Assembly: GCA_019359445.1 (NCBI GenBank)
Contig: JAHHHJ010000029.1
Span: 1-63,935, forward strand
Length of the DNA: 63,935 bases
Reading direction: 5' to 3'
Source of the DNA: Kastovskya adunca ATA6-11-RM4
Lineage (GTDB): Bacteria > Cyanobacteriota > Cyanobacteriia > Cyanobacteriales > Coleofasciculaceae
Shown here: in pieces, positions 16,844 to 25,569 of the stretch
How positions within the stretch are numbered: the first letter of the stretch is position 1
Layout of the letters: every line of letters starts with the position of its first letter
The notes under the pieces: model-generated
Database searches by the model: none
Told to the model about the DNA's origin: nothing
The model's input: only the letters and a program-made list of their open reading frames with translations
Position numbers and translations under genes: made by a program

Positions 16844-17223
16844 GGCTGAAGTTAGATGAGAATCTTAGCAGCCGTATGGCAACGCTATTGCGTTCAGCAG
16901 GACATGATGTCGCTACAGTGCCGGGACAAGGCTTGTCTTCAACACCAGATACGCAATTAATTGAAATTTGCCGCAGTGAAGGTAGATGCTTAATCACATT
17001 AGATCGGGGTTTTGGCAATCGCCTTCGATTTAAACCGTCTGATTATTCAGGAATTGCAGTTATTCGCTTACCCAAGCAACCCAGTCCAGGAGATTTGCGT
17101 GAGGCAGTTGAGATATTAATTGCTGGGTTGGAACAAGCAGAAATCGAAGGGAAGCTGTGGATTATTCAACGGGGAGCGATTCAGGAGTATCAACCCATCG
17201 AGCCAGAGGAGGCAGATGAATGA
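16840..17223 (+). CDS. DUF5615 PIN-like toxin
   Basis: A 127-residue PIN-like (Mut7-C/VapC-related) protein, predicted to be a metal-dependent RNase. The family's acidic motifs are present: LKLDENLSSRMATLL at the N-terminus and CLITLDRGFGNRL near residue 50, with the strand GIAVIRLP following. The N-terminal signature LDENL-GHDVATV is standard for DUF5615. The gene overlaps the antitoxin by 4 bp and overlaps the cas10d start by 4 bp (ATGA at 17220), an unusual coupling of a toxin to a CRISPR effector subunit. No truncation is seen. Confidence 0.87.
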   Translation: MRLKLDENLSSRMATLLRSAGHDVATVPGQGLSSTPDTQLIEICRSEGRCLITLDRGFGNRLRFKPSDYSGIAVIRLPKQPSPGDLREAVEILIAGLEQAEIEGKLWIIQRGAIQEYQPIEPEEADE

Positions 17224-20200
17224 GCGCAGAACAATTATCTTTATTTGATGAAAACTTTGATGAACTGCCGCTAGAACCCTTAGACCTTGATACTAAAGAG
17301 GAAGAGGATGATGAGGCTCCAGCAAAAGCTGAACTTTTAACAATTCGATTATTTAGAGATGCCATTAGAGAGGCACCAGGAAATAAAGGCGATCGCACCT
17401 TAGAAACCTTTGCCGAATATGTCTTACCTAACCTAATTCAGCAGTTAGTTGGTGCAACGGCTAAAGGTGGTCAATTTGCAGAAGATAGACGTGCCGAAGG
17501 GAAGAATGTAGAGCGCAGTAAAGAAGACCAATCCTTTACCTCACACTTACTCAACGGCTTATTTCCTACCTATCGAATTCTTAAGACACTCAAAACAGAC
17601 GTAAAAGAAACTAATCCAGTTAAACGCAACTGCGGTGAAGCGGAAATTTCCCTCTTTATCGCTTCCTATATCTTGCATGACTTTGATAAATTTCCTGATT
17701 ATCGAGAATGGTTGAAAAACTCAGACGGAACATTCCAAAACCGTGACTGGCGAGATAACCCAGCTAAGAAATCAGAAGCACCTGACTTTGGACGGGGATA
17801 TATTGCTCAAAAAATTTGTGATTTTGGCTTAGATTACCTACTCGGTGATAACTGGAAGTCTCAAATTGACGATATTGTTTGGCTTAGTCATAATGCTGGC
17901 GTTAAATGGGATGCCGATTTGGGTCTTGAGAGTCGCGGATTAACACCTAAATTAGATGGAAGAGTGCGAGGAACGCTGGCAAGTTTAGTTAGACTATCCG
18001 ATTTATTTGCTTCCGTCATTAAGCATCCCAGCGATATCCTTTATAGCAAGAATGAAACGAGTGATAAGAAGGAAAATTTAGCTGAGATATTGGAGAGCAT
18101 CAGTAATCATCAGCTGAAGTTTAGCTATCATTCCCTTTCAGATAATCGTGGTGTTTTAACTAATATTCTCAATAATGCCTTGATGGAAGCACATCCAAAT
18201 GAGTTTTATACGCCACTGCTGTACTTACCTGATGGGGTTGTTTATTTAGCCAAAGCTGATGCACCAACAATTGATACAAGTACGATTCCTGAACAGGTTA
18301 TTGCAAAAATTCGCAGTTTTTGTGCTGAGAGACTGAAGCAAAAACCTACTGGGTTTAGTCGAGATGGTAAGGGATTTAAGTTTGCAGATTACTACTGGCT
18401 GTTTTTTGATACATCTGAGTTGATGGAAGTCAGTATTACAGCGGCTTGTAATCTCATTCCCAGTACCAAACCTTCTTCAGCGAAAAAGCGGAGTGAGAGT
18501 TTAGTTAAATTCAAAAATCAGGGAGATTTACCAGAAGACATTAATGTTGAGTTTGAAGCCGATTACCGTATTGATCGCCTTGCTGAATTTGGCGATACGC
18601 TGTGTCGTGGGATTTGGAATGATTGGTGCGATCGCTTCAATAACTCCCAAAAGCAAAAACCGAAAGCCAAACGTCAGACTCTGCCTGAATTAGACCTAAC
18701 CCAGAAATTAGCCGAACACTTGGGATTGTCTGAAAAAATTCCCGAGCTAAGAGCAATTCAATCTCTCAAAAAAACAGGCGGCGTTCCCCTAGATTGGTAT
18801 TATCTCGCTGCACAATATCTACAGCAAAATAAAGGGTTAGATGAAAACCAGTTTCGTCAGCAAATGGCAAACATGGTGAGTTATGCAGCAAGCTTAATTC
18901 AACCCATAATCGAAGAGTTTACGATTCCCGATGGTTGGGAGGATTTGCGAACATATATCAGCCGAGTTGTGACTCTACCTACAGGTGCAGTGACGCCACC
19001 AGAGGTTAACCCTTTCTTAGTCGAACTCAACCGATACGGTGCTGCAAAAATAACTGGAAGAGGACGGGAAAATGTCTGTGCTATGTCCAGTTCTCCCTAC
19101 ACGGTTACTGAACAAATGGAGTCAGCAACTCTGTTTGCTCCTCAAGTTTACAGTAATCGCCAGATTCTATTTAACGCACAAGCGGCTAAACGACAAATTT
19201 GCTCAATTTGGTCAATTGAGATCATGTTGAGGCAAATTTTGATGAATCAAACAAACGCTACAGGAGCAGATTTTGAGGGGCGAAAGTATCGGTATCTCTA
19301 TCTTTATCCTGCTTATTTCTTTACGCCAGAAACAAATAGGTTCTTACAAAAGGCTTACACCTGGATTGCCAGAACTCGATTTGATGCCGATATCCGCAAG
19401 CATTTGATTAGCGATAAACAAGTGGCGTGGTTCAATACGGAGAATTATCAACAAGTCGATTCCTTGTTAATTCAAGAAGACTTGCAGCCCGAAAATGACC
19501 GTACATTTAAACTAAACTATCCAGAAAATCAGCCGCTAACATTCTTTTTCTTAGCACTACCACCAGGAAGAGATGCAACCGATACTGAATCTTGGATAAT
19601 GCCAGCTTGGTTAGCCTTTGTCTTACCGCTAATTTTAGATGTAAAAGCAGTTGCGTCAGAATCTCCCGTACCGCCGTTTATCAGTGGTGCTGATTTTGAA
19701 AAGACTGCCGTCCTCGATGGCGAACATCAAGCGATTCGTTCTTTAGTAAGAGAGGATGAATACCGCTTAGATAGTATTCTGCCTCGTGAATCAAATCAGC
19801 GTAAATTTTCACCATTAAATGCTTTAAGTGCGGCTTATTGCATTCATTTAGAAGTGAATCGAAAAAAAGATGGAAACCCAGACTGGGGGAAGTTAGCGGC
19901 ATTAGCTCGCGATTTAGAAACTAACTCACTCTATGTGTTCCACTATCTCACGAAATGGTTACGGAAACAGGACAAACTTGAAACCGTTCCCGTTGCCAAA
20001 ATCAAGCTGTATTTCGACTTTTACCACTACTTCGATCCAAAAGGAGACGATATGACCAAGCTCCATGAACTGACAACACTCTATCGCAAATTCTACAGAG
20101 CGGGTTCAAAGAATAAAGGCAAACCATATAAACCACCAACTGCTAACGCAATTCTTAAGCCAATTGATGAAGCGGCTGATGTTGTTTTGAAGGCTAACAA

Positions 20201-20567
20201 AGCTTTAGCTTACGGTACTGAATCCCTAATAGAGCTTGTTACAGGGCGTTTAGCAAGTTTGATGAAAAGGGTTGAGCGAAGTGATGCTGAAGGAAGGCGT
20301 ACTTATGGGTTGATTGATGGAGAACGAAGATACCTTAGATCAGAAGAAGAACGTCAGGCAATTCATCAATTTTCTGAATACTTTGTGAAGGAGATTTTTG
20401 AAAAAATGTTCAAATGTGATCGCGCTCGTCTTGCTGGCACCCAATTAAACCTAATCCGGGATACCTGTGAGTACCTTTATCGATTAGAAGATGACCAAGA
20501 ACGTCGGGAACGCCAGCAAGATGAACCGGAAGATGTTCCTGAATTAAATACTGAAGAAGTTAGCTAG
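17220..20567 (+). CDS. cas10d: Type I-D CRISPR large subunit Cas10d (Csc3) with HD nuclease
   Basis: The 1115-residue large subunit of the I-D effector combines PAM and target recognition with DNA cleavage. The N-terminal HD nuclease is visible at residues 153-154 (ASYILHDFDKFPDY), with further HD-type residues in DDIVWLSHNAGVKWDAD. A Cas10-like palm and possible metal knuckle follow: VCAMSSSPYTVTEQMES at about 618 and RQICSIWSIEIMLRQIL at about 659. The second site is CxxW rather than CxxC. The GGDD cyclase motif of type III Cas10 is absent, as expected in I-D. The acidic N-terminus (TKEEEDDEAPAK) precedes HD. Its ATG overlaps the toxin stop by 4 bp and has no independent strong ribosome site. 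Confidence 0.95.
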   Translation: MSAEQLSLFDENFDELPLEPLDLDTKEEEDDEAPAKAELLTIRLFRDAIREAPGNKGDRTLETFAEYVLPNLIQQLVGATAKGGQFAEDRRAEGKNVERSKEDQSFTSHLLNGLFPTYRILKTLKTDVKETNPVKRNCGEAEISLFIASYILHDFDKFPDYREWLKNSDGTFQNRDWRDNPAKKSEAPDFGRGYIAQKICDFGLDYLLGDNWKSQIDDIVWLSHNAGVKWDADLGLESRGLTPKLDGRVRGTLASLVRLSDLFASVIKHPSDILYSKNETSDKKENLAEILESISNHQLKFSYHSLSDNRGVLTNILNNALMEAHPNEFYTPLLYLPDGVVYLAKADAPTIDTSTIPEQVIAKIRSFCAERLKQKPTGFSRDGKGFKFADYYWLFFDTSELMEVSITAACNLIPSTKPSSAKKRSESLVKFKNQGDLPEDINVEFEADYRIDRLAEFGDTLCRGIWNDWCDRFNNSQKQKPKAKRQTLPELDLTQKLAEHLGLSEKIPELRAIQSLKKTGGVPLDWYYLAAQYLQQNKGLDENQFRQQMANMVSYAASLIQPIIEEFTIPDGWEDLRTYISRVVTLPTGAVTPPEVNPFLVELNRYGAAKITGRGRENVCAMSSSPYTVTEQMESATLFAPQVYSNRQILFNAQAAKRQICSIWSIEIMLRQILMNQTNATGADFEGRKYRYLYLYPAYFFTPETNRFLQKAYTWIARTRFDADIRKHLISDKQVAWFNTENYQQVDSLLIQEDLQPENDRTFKLNYPENQPLTFFFLALPPGRDATDTESWIMPAWLAFVLPLILDVKAVASESPVPPFISGADFEKTAVLDGEHQAIRSLVREDEYRLDSILPRESNQRKFSPLNALSAAYCIHLEVNRKKDGNPDWGKLAALARDLETNSLYVFHYLTKWLRKQDKLETVPVAKIKLYFDFYHYFDPKGDDMTKLHELTTLYRKFYRAGSKNKGKPYKPPTANAILKPIDEAADVVLKANKALAYGTESLIELVTGRLASLMKRVERSDAEGRRTYGLIDGERRYLRSEEERQAIHQFSEYFVKEIFEKMFKCDRARLAGTQLNLIRDTCEYLYRLEDDQERRERQQDEPEDVPELNTEEVS

Positions 20568-20605
20568 ATAGTCTTTGTCAATACCTACAAATTGGAGTAA
20601 AACCA

Positions 20606-21619
20606 ATGAACCTTATTAACACTGTTGATTCCAAATTTTTCCATTCCGAAATTCCGGCTAAACCAATGGGCAAATATGCTCACTTCATAACCCTTCGCGT
20701 TACCGAGTCTTACCCCCTATTTCAAACCGATGGTGAGTTGAATAAAGCAAGAGTTCGTGCGGGAATTGAACGGAAAGAAACCATTAGTCGTCTTGCCATG
20801 TTTAAGCGCAAGCAGTCTACACCCGAACGCTTAACCGGGCGGGAACTGCTGCGTAATTACCAAATCGGTGACTGGGAAAAGTGTGACTACAACGTTGATT
20901 TCAGCAAGACGACACCGGATTGCATTCTCTATGGTTTTGCTATTGGTGATTCGGGTTCAGAGAAATCTAAAGTTGTTGTTGATACCGCTTTTTCCATTAC
21001 TCCCTTTGACGATTCTCACTTCAACTTTACCCTCAATGCTCCTTTTGAGAGCGGAACTATGAGCCGCAATGGTGAAGTAACTAGCCGGATTAATAGCCAA
21101 GATCACATTTTACCCCAAGTCTTTTTCCCTAGTATTGTGACGCTGAAAGACCCAACTGAGTCGGGATTTCTCTACGTTTTCAACAACATCCTTAGAACAC
21201 GCCACTATGGAGCGCAAACTACACGTACTGGTCGAGTTCGTAATGAGTTGGTTGGAGTTGTTTTTGGGGATGGCGAGATTACCAGCAATCTGCGCTGGAC
21301 ACAAAAGATATACGACTTGATGAGTAATGCAGGTCAAATTCAACCGCCTGATCCTCTTAATGAAGATGAAGTTGTAGCCGCTGCAAGAGAAGCGATCGCT
21401 GAACTCATGTCTAAAGAATGCATACCTCACACTGATTTTATTGGTGATTCGTTAATACCGCTTCTAAATGAAGTTAAATCAATAATCAGTGATGAAAATC
21501 GCTTGAAAACAATGTTGATACAGGCGAACGCTGAATCATCTACCTACGCTGGGAAACATATTTCCAAAAAATCAGATAAAGGCAAAAAGGATAAAAAAGG
21601 AGCCGCCGCCACGGAGTAA
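20606..21619 (+). CDS. csc2: Type I-D Cas7-family backbone protein Csc2
   Basis: The 337-residue Cas7-type RAMP protein forms the helical backbone of the I-D effector along the crRNA. The N-terminal FITLRVTESYPLFQTDGELNKARVRAG, the central ERLTGRELLRNYQIGDWEKCDYN and the Arg/Thr-rich ILRTRHYGAQTTRTGRVRNEL are characteristic of Csc2. The C-terminus is lysine-rich (SKKSDKGKKDKKGAAATE), probably disordered. A Shine-Dalgarno GGAG lies 9 bp before the ATG at 20606. The gene follows cas10d by 38 bp and is separated from csc1 by only 2 bp. Confidence 0.95.
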   Translation: MNLINTVDSKFFHSEIPAKPMGKYAHFITLRVTESYPLFQTDGELNKARVRAGIERKETISRLAMFKRKQSTPERLTGRELLRNYQIGDWEKCDYNVDFSKTTPDCILYGFAIGDSGSEKSKVVVDTAFSITPFDDSHFNFTLNAPFESGTMSRNGEVTSRINSQDHILPQVFFPSIVTLKDPTESGFLYVFNNILRTRHYGAQTTRTGRVRNELVGVVFGDGEITSNLRWTQKIYDLMSNAGQIQPPDPLNEDEVVAAAREAIAELMSKECIPHTDFIGDSLIPLLNEVKSIISDENRLKTMLIQANAESSTYAGKHISKKSDKGKKDKKGAAATE

Positions 21620-21621
21620 AT

Positions 21622-22320
21622 ATGACCATTATCTATCGCTATCAGCTTGAGCTTCACGATAGCCTTTACTTTGCTACTCGTGAGATTGGACGATTGTATG
21701 AAACAGAGCCAATAATTCACAATTACGCCCTCTGTTATGCCCTAGGGTTGGTGGATAGCGACGCTTACTCTACTACGGTTGCCGAAGAACATTCCTATCG
21801 CTACTTTTGTCCGGAACAAGTTCCCAAATATGAGGAGCATTTAACGCCGCTGAATCTACAGGGAATTTATGTCACTCCCGCACGGGCACTCAAGCATACG
21901 GCTACTCTCAGTACCTGGAAGTATGCAAACAACAACTATCACGTTGAGATGGAGAAAACTCAGAAAAACATTCCCAGTTTTGGCAGAGCAAAAGAGATTG
22001 CCCCTGAAAGTAAATTTGAGTTTTTTGTAATTTCTGAAAAGTCGTTGAAACTGCCGAAATGGATTCGCTTAGGGAAATGGATGAGTAAGGCAGAAATGAA
22101 GATTGAGGAAATTCCCAAGTTTAAACGCTCTGAAGGTGAATTCACTTTTCCTTATCCCCTCAACCCTTTGGATGTGATGTTCTCGCATCAAGTGATTAGC
22201 TATGACGTAGTAAATATGCCCCCAGTCAGTCTCATCCAAAATATTAAAATGCGAGGGCAATTCTACGAGTTTGAAGGTCTAAAAATTCCAGCTTGTATGC
22301 AGTATTGCTTTAGAGGATGA
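21622..22320 (+). CDS. csc1: Type I-D Cas5-family protein Csc1
   Basis: A 232-residue Cas5-like RAMP protein that caps the crRNA 5' handle in the I-D effector. The sequence has the family's features: the N-terminal beta strand IYRYQLELHDSLYFATREIGRLYETEP, the central LHNY-type ALCYALGL segment, the glycine-poor IYVTPARALKHTATLSTWKYANN and the C-terminal SLIQNIKMRGQFYEFEG. It is two bases downstream of the csc2 stop and so is probably translationally coupled. It is followed by cas6 after 42 bp. Confidence 0.93.
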   Translation: MTIIYRYQLELHDSLYFATREIGRLYETEPIIHNYALCYALGLVDSDAYSTTVAEEHSYRYFCPEQVPKYEEHLTPLNLQGIYVTPARALKHTATLSTWKYANNNYHVEMEKTQKNIPSFGRAKEIAPESKFEFFVISEKSLKLPKWIRLGKWMSKAEMKIEEIPKFKRSEGEFTFPYPLNPLDVMFSHQVISYDVVNMPPVSLIQNIKMRGQFYEFEGLKIPACMQYCFRG

Positions 22321-22362
22321 GTCTAAATTGAACTGATTGAAATCAAAAAAGTAGATGTAGAG

Positions 22363-23193
22363 ATGCCCCATAGCCTAGTTCTCAACTTACTTCCCCAGTC
22401 ACCAATTCCGTTGCAATTCCTGTCTGGAAGGCATTTACATGCTCTGTTTCTCACCCTCGTCAGTTCGGTAGACTCTCAGTTGGGTGACTACTTGCACGAT
22501 GCAAAAGCTGACAAAGCTTTTACTCTCAGCTCTTTGCAAATTAATCGGTATAAGCGAGTGGGATGGCGCGACTCAACTTTGCGTTGGGAACACAAAGAGG
22601 CAATTCCTGCGGGTACTCCTTGCTGGTGGCGCGTCTCTCTTCTCGATGACACCTTATTTAGCAGACTTACCCAATTGTGGCTAAATCTTAACCCAGAACA
22701 TCCTTGGCATCTTGGCCCTGCTGACTTGCATATTACCAGCATTCTCGGTACTCCCCAATCGACTCATGCTTGGGCAAATGCGAGTACCTATGCTCAACTT
22801 TACGAGGAAGCATCTGAAAGCGATCGCACTATTCATTTTGCCCTCTGTACTCCCACCGCTTTTCGTCAGGGACAGTACGACACCGCCCTTCCTACCAGAG
22901 AGAGTGTATTCAACAGTCTTCTCAATCGCTGGAACAAATACAGCGGGATTGAATTATCTCCCCTGTTTCTAGAGTCAATCTTTCCCAGTTTTTTCAACAT
23001 CCGCACTGAAATTGCCACCGACTCTCGCAGCAAGTTTATCGGCTGCGTCGGCGATCTCACCTTTCGCATCTTAGGAGATGTAGAGCCGCTGCACATCAAG
23101 CAAATCAACGCCCTGGCTGATTTTGCCCTCTACAGTGGTATTGGGAGAAAGACGCCGATGGGTATGGGTATGGTGCGGCGGTTGAACCAGTAG
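22363..23193 (+). CDS. cas6: CRISPR pre-crRNA endoribonuclease Cas6
   Basis: The 276-residue Cas6 cuts pre-crRNA within each repeat to give the 8-nt 5' handle. The N-terminus SLVLNLLPQSPIPLQFLSGRHLHALFLTLV carries a ferredoxin-like strand with a conserved His. The C-terminus contains the Gly-rich loop YSGIGRKTPMGMGMVRR typical of Cas6. With the repeat end ATTGAAAC in the array, the handle would be AUUGAAAC. The catalytic His is probably in the N-terminal GRHLHALF segment, but this is not certain. The stop codon TAG is also part of a perfect 8-bp terminal palindrome. Confidence 0.92.
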   Translation: MPHSLVLNLLPQSPIPLQFLSGRHLHALFLTLVSSVDSQLGDYLHDAKADKAFTLSSLQINRYKRVGWRDSTLRWEHKEAIPAGTPCWWRVSLLDDTLFSRLTQLWLNLNPEHPWHLGPADLHITSILGTPQSTHAWANASTYAQLYEEASESDRTIHFALCTPTAFRQGQYDTALPTRESVFNSLLNRWNKYSGIELSPLFLESIFPSFFNIRTEIATDSRSKFIGCVGDLTFRILGDVEPLHIKQINALADFALYSGIGRKTPMGMGMVRRLNQ

Positions 23194-23240
23194 AGACATT
23201 GCAGAAGAGATATAAGAGGCGTTTTATGAAACGTCTCTAC
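23190..23240. repeat. Interspersed palindrome between cas6 and cas4
   Basis: GTAGAGAC (23190-23197) and GTCTCTAC (23233-23240) are perfect inverted arms, with a second nested hairpin GAGGCGTTT/AAACGTCTC at 23216-23237 (one G-T pair). The left arm includes the cas6 stop codon. GTAGAGACGTT-type palindromes are frequent in cyanobacterial genomes. Here it could weaken transcription or mark an RNA processing point between effector and adaptation genes. Confidence 0.65.
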
Positions 23241-23283
23241 TTTGAGCATCGCTGTAGTCCAAAATATCAGCTCACTTACATAT

Positions 23284-23877
23284 ATGAATGACACTGACTA
23301 CATTCCCATCGCCTCCCTCAACCAATACGCCTACTGCGCTCATCGTTGCTGGCGGATGTTCTGTTTGGGAGAGTTTGCCGATAACCAGTACACCATCGAA
23401 GGAACTAGCCTGCACGATCGCGTCCATACGTTGGGGGAAGGACACCGGGAGGAAACTTGGCAAGTTCGAGCAATTTGGCTGAAATCAGAACGCTACGGGC
23501 TAATCGGGAAAGCGGACTTGATTGAAGAAACGGACGGGCGTTTGTACCCTGTGGAGTACAAGCGGGGGAAGCGGGGAGAGTTTGATAACGATGAGTTGCA
23601 AGTGTGCGCCCAGGCGCTTTGCTTGGAGGAGATGACGGGAAAAAGTATCTCCCAAGGCTACATTTACTACGCCCAGTCTCACCAACGCCAACTTGTTGAG
23701 ATTTCAGCCGCCCTCCGAGAACAGGCGATCGCTACTATCACCGCCGTCACCACGCTCTTGCAAACGGGCAAAATGCCGCCAGCCGTTTACAGCAAACGCT
23801 GCTCTGGATGCAGCCTTCATCGCGCCTGTCTTCCCCAAGCGGTGGCAAAAGTGAGCCGCTACAAAGAAGCTATTTAA
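23284..23877 (+). CDS. cas4: CRISPR-associated exonuclease Cas4
   Basis: The RecB-family Fe-S nuclease trims pre-spacers and selects PAM-proximal ends during adaptation. Four-cysteine cluster ligands are visible: YCAHRCWRMFCLGEF at the N-terminus and CSGCSLHRACLP at the C-terminus. Nuclease motifs are H in EGTSLHDRVH, D in GLIGKADLIEE and E-x-K in VEYKRGKRG. The open frame can start at a TTG at 23242, but the ATG at 23284 (MNDTDYIPIASLNQY) is the better start and gives 197 residues. It lies downstream of the palindrome and 149 bp upstream of cas1. Confidence 0.93.
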   Translation: MNDTDYIPIASLNQYAYCAHRCWRMFCLGEFADNQYTIEGTSLHDRVHTLGEGHREETWQVRAIWLKSERYGLIGKADLIEETDGRLYPVEYKRGKRGEFDNDELQVCAQALCLEEMTGKSISQGYIYYAQSHQRQLVEISAALREQAIATITAVTTLLQTGKMPPAVYSKRCSGCSLHRACLPQAVAKVSRYKEAI

Positions 23878-24026
23878 AGGGGTAGACACTAATCAACTTT
23901 AAGCCCAGAGATTGTAAGAGCCTAGGGCTATGCACAAAAAACCGCCGGAGTTTACCCTCGAACGAAGTGAAGGGCGGGCTAAATCAAGGCATTGTCGAAA
24001 CTAATATCTAAGGAGTGTAATCAACG

Positions 24027-25031
24027 ATGGGAACTGTCTACATCACTCAGCCGGATGCTTTCATTGGCAAAATTGACGAGCGTTTAAATGTCAAGGCGAA
24101 TAAACAAACCTTACTGGATGTCCCCCTACTAAAGGTTGATGGTGTCGTTGTTTTGGGACGTGCTACCATTTCCCCCGCCGCCCTTACCGAACTCTTAGAG
24201 CGCCAGATTCCCCTCAGCTTTCTCACGGGGACAGGTCGCTATCTAGGTCGTCTTGAGCCAGGATTGAGCAAAAATATCTTTGTGCGCTCGGCGCAATGGC
24301 AAGCCGCAGGGGAGTCAGAGAAGGCGGTGCAGGTCGTTAGAGGCTGCGTGCGCGGTAAGCTGAAGAACTATCGTAACCTGCTAATGCGTTCCCAACGGGA
24401 AAATCCCTCCCTCAGCCTGCAACCCGCTATTACCCGTTTAGAACAAGCGATCGCTCCCATCAGCAAAACTGCCTCAATCGCCTCCCTGCGAGGGTTAGAG
24501 GGGTCAGGGAGTGCCGCCTATTTTGGCTGTTTCGGTCAACTGATTCGTGCTGAAGGCTTTCAGTTTAACGCCCGACGCCGCCGCCCTCCTACTGATCCGG
24601 TGAATGCTTTACTCAGCTTTGGTTACTCGCTACTCGCCCATGATTTGCAAAGCGCGATCGCTATTGTTGGCTTTGACCCCTATTTAGGCTACCTGCATAC
24701 TGAACGTTACGGTCGCCCCTCTTTAGCATTGGACTTGATGGAAGAATTTCGCCCCCTAGTTGTCGATGCGGTGGTACTGGCGGCGTTGAATAAGCGATCG
24801 CTTACTCCCAATGACTTCACCTGCGAACCCCTCAGCCAAGCTGTCTCCCTAACTAAAGATGGACTGCATACTTTCTTGCGCCTATACGAACAGAAGAAAC
24901 AGTCCAAGTTTAAGCATCCCGTTCTCGGTCAGCAACGCACTTACCAAGAAGCTTTTGAAACGCAAGCGCGACTATTAGCCAAGTTTTTGCTAGGACAAAC
25001 CGAACAATACCCACCCCTGATTCTCAAGTAA
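24027..25031 (+). CDS. cas1: CRISPR integrase Cas1
   Basis: The 334-residue integrase inserts new spacers at the leader end together with Cas2. The metal-binding residues are evident: E158 in ASLRGLEGSGSAAYF, H224 in DPYLGYLHTERYG and the acidic cluster in LALDLMEEFRPLVVD. The N-terminal beta domain (MGTVYITQPDAFIGK) dimerises. A ribosome site AAGGAGTG lies just before the ATG. The 149 bp upstream contain no gene and may hold a separate adaptation promoter. cas2 follows after 19 bp. Confidence 0.97.
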   Translation: MGTVYITQPDAFIGKIDERLNVKANKQTLLDVPLLKVDGVVVLGRATISPAALTELLERQIPLSFLTGTGRYLGRLEPGLSKNIFVRSAQWQAAGESEKAVQVVRGCVRGKLKNYRNLLMRSQRENPSLSLQPAITRLEQAIAPISKTASIASLRGLEGSGSAAYFGCFGQLIRAEGFQFNARRRRPPTDPVNALLSFGYSLLAHDLQSAIAIVGFDPYLGYLHTERYGRPSLALDLMEEFRPLVVDAVVLAALNKRSLTPNDFTCEPLSQAVSLTKDGLHTFLRLYEQKKQSKFKHPVLGQQRTYQEAFETQARLLAKFLLGQTEQYPPLILK

Positions 25032-25050
25032 GTCTCATTAGAACGGCTAT

Positions 25051-25323
25051 ATGGACATTGTTGTTACCTACGACATTCCTGAAGATAAACGTCGCACCAA
25101 AATTCACAAAATCCTGAAATCTTACGGTCAGTGGATGCAGTTCAGTGTTTTTGAGTGCAACTTAACTGATACTCAGTACGCCAAATTGCGATCGCGTCTG
25201 AGTAAGTTGATCAAACCCCAAGAAGACAGTATCCGTTTTTACTTCCTCTGCGCCTGCTGCAAGAATAAAGTAGAAAGAATAGGCGGAGAGCAACCACGAG
25301 ACGAATCCATCTTCTTCGTCTAA
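25051..25323 (+). CDS. cas2: CRISPR adaptation protein Cas2
   Basis: A 90-residue ferredoxin-fold protein that bridges Cas1 dimers during spacer integration. The N-terminus MDIVVTYDIPEDKRRTKIHKIL carries the conserved Asp after the first strand, and LCACCKNKVERIGG forms the C-terminal region. Length is normal for the family. It is 246 bp upstream of the first repeat, so the leader follows directly. A weak 7-bp inverted repeat (CAGGGTA...TACCCTG) lies just behind the stop. Confidence 0.96.
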   Translation: MDIVVTYDIPEDKRRTKIHKILKSYGQWMQFSVFECNLTDTQYAKLRSRLSKLIKPQEDSIRFYFLCACCKNKVERIGGEQPRDESIFFV

Positions 25324-25569
25324 GGCGCGACAGGGTAGGTGTTTGATTGTCTCTTCTTTGAATTTTGGCTGAAACCCTTACCCTGCCGACCGTTGAACCT
25401 ATTAAAGCCTAAAAACGATCTGTGCAACGTCTGAAACTTTTACTAGACAGTACTTTGAGCTAATCAGTGTTGATAAGCCCTTGCCCTCAATTCCCTCTTC
25501 TATGCTATAATTCCATCAATTCGCGCAACTGTACCTTGAAAACTACATACAACAAGGGTTTCAGCTCCC
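25324..25569 (+). promoter_or_regulatory. CRISPR leader
   Basis: This 246-bp gene-free region lies between cas2 and the first repeat. Repeats end in GATTGAAAC on the + strand, so transcription runs away from cas2 and this side should carry the array promoter and integration signals. The last 60 bp are AT-rich and include GTACCTTGAAAACTACATAC, a motif type often seen upstream of cyanobacterial arrays. The exact promoter was not identified. Confidence 0.75.

Noticed and set aside
19070-19220. Defective zinc site in Cas10d (CxxW instead of CxxC near residue 661)
   Set aside because: I cannot tell whether Trp is the norm for cyanobacterial Csc3 proteins, so it is not claimed as a defect.
17220-20567. 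Cyclic oligonucleotide synthase activity in Cas10d
   Set aside because: No GGDD motif is present and subtype I-D Cas10d is not expected to make cyclic oligoadenylate; no CARF effector is nearby.
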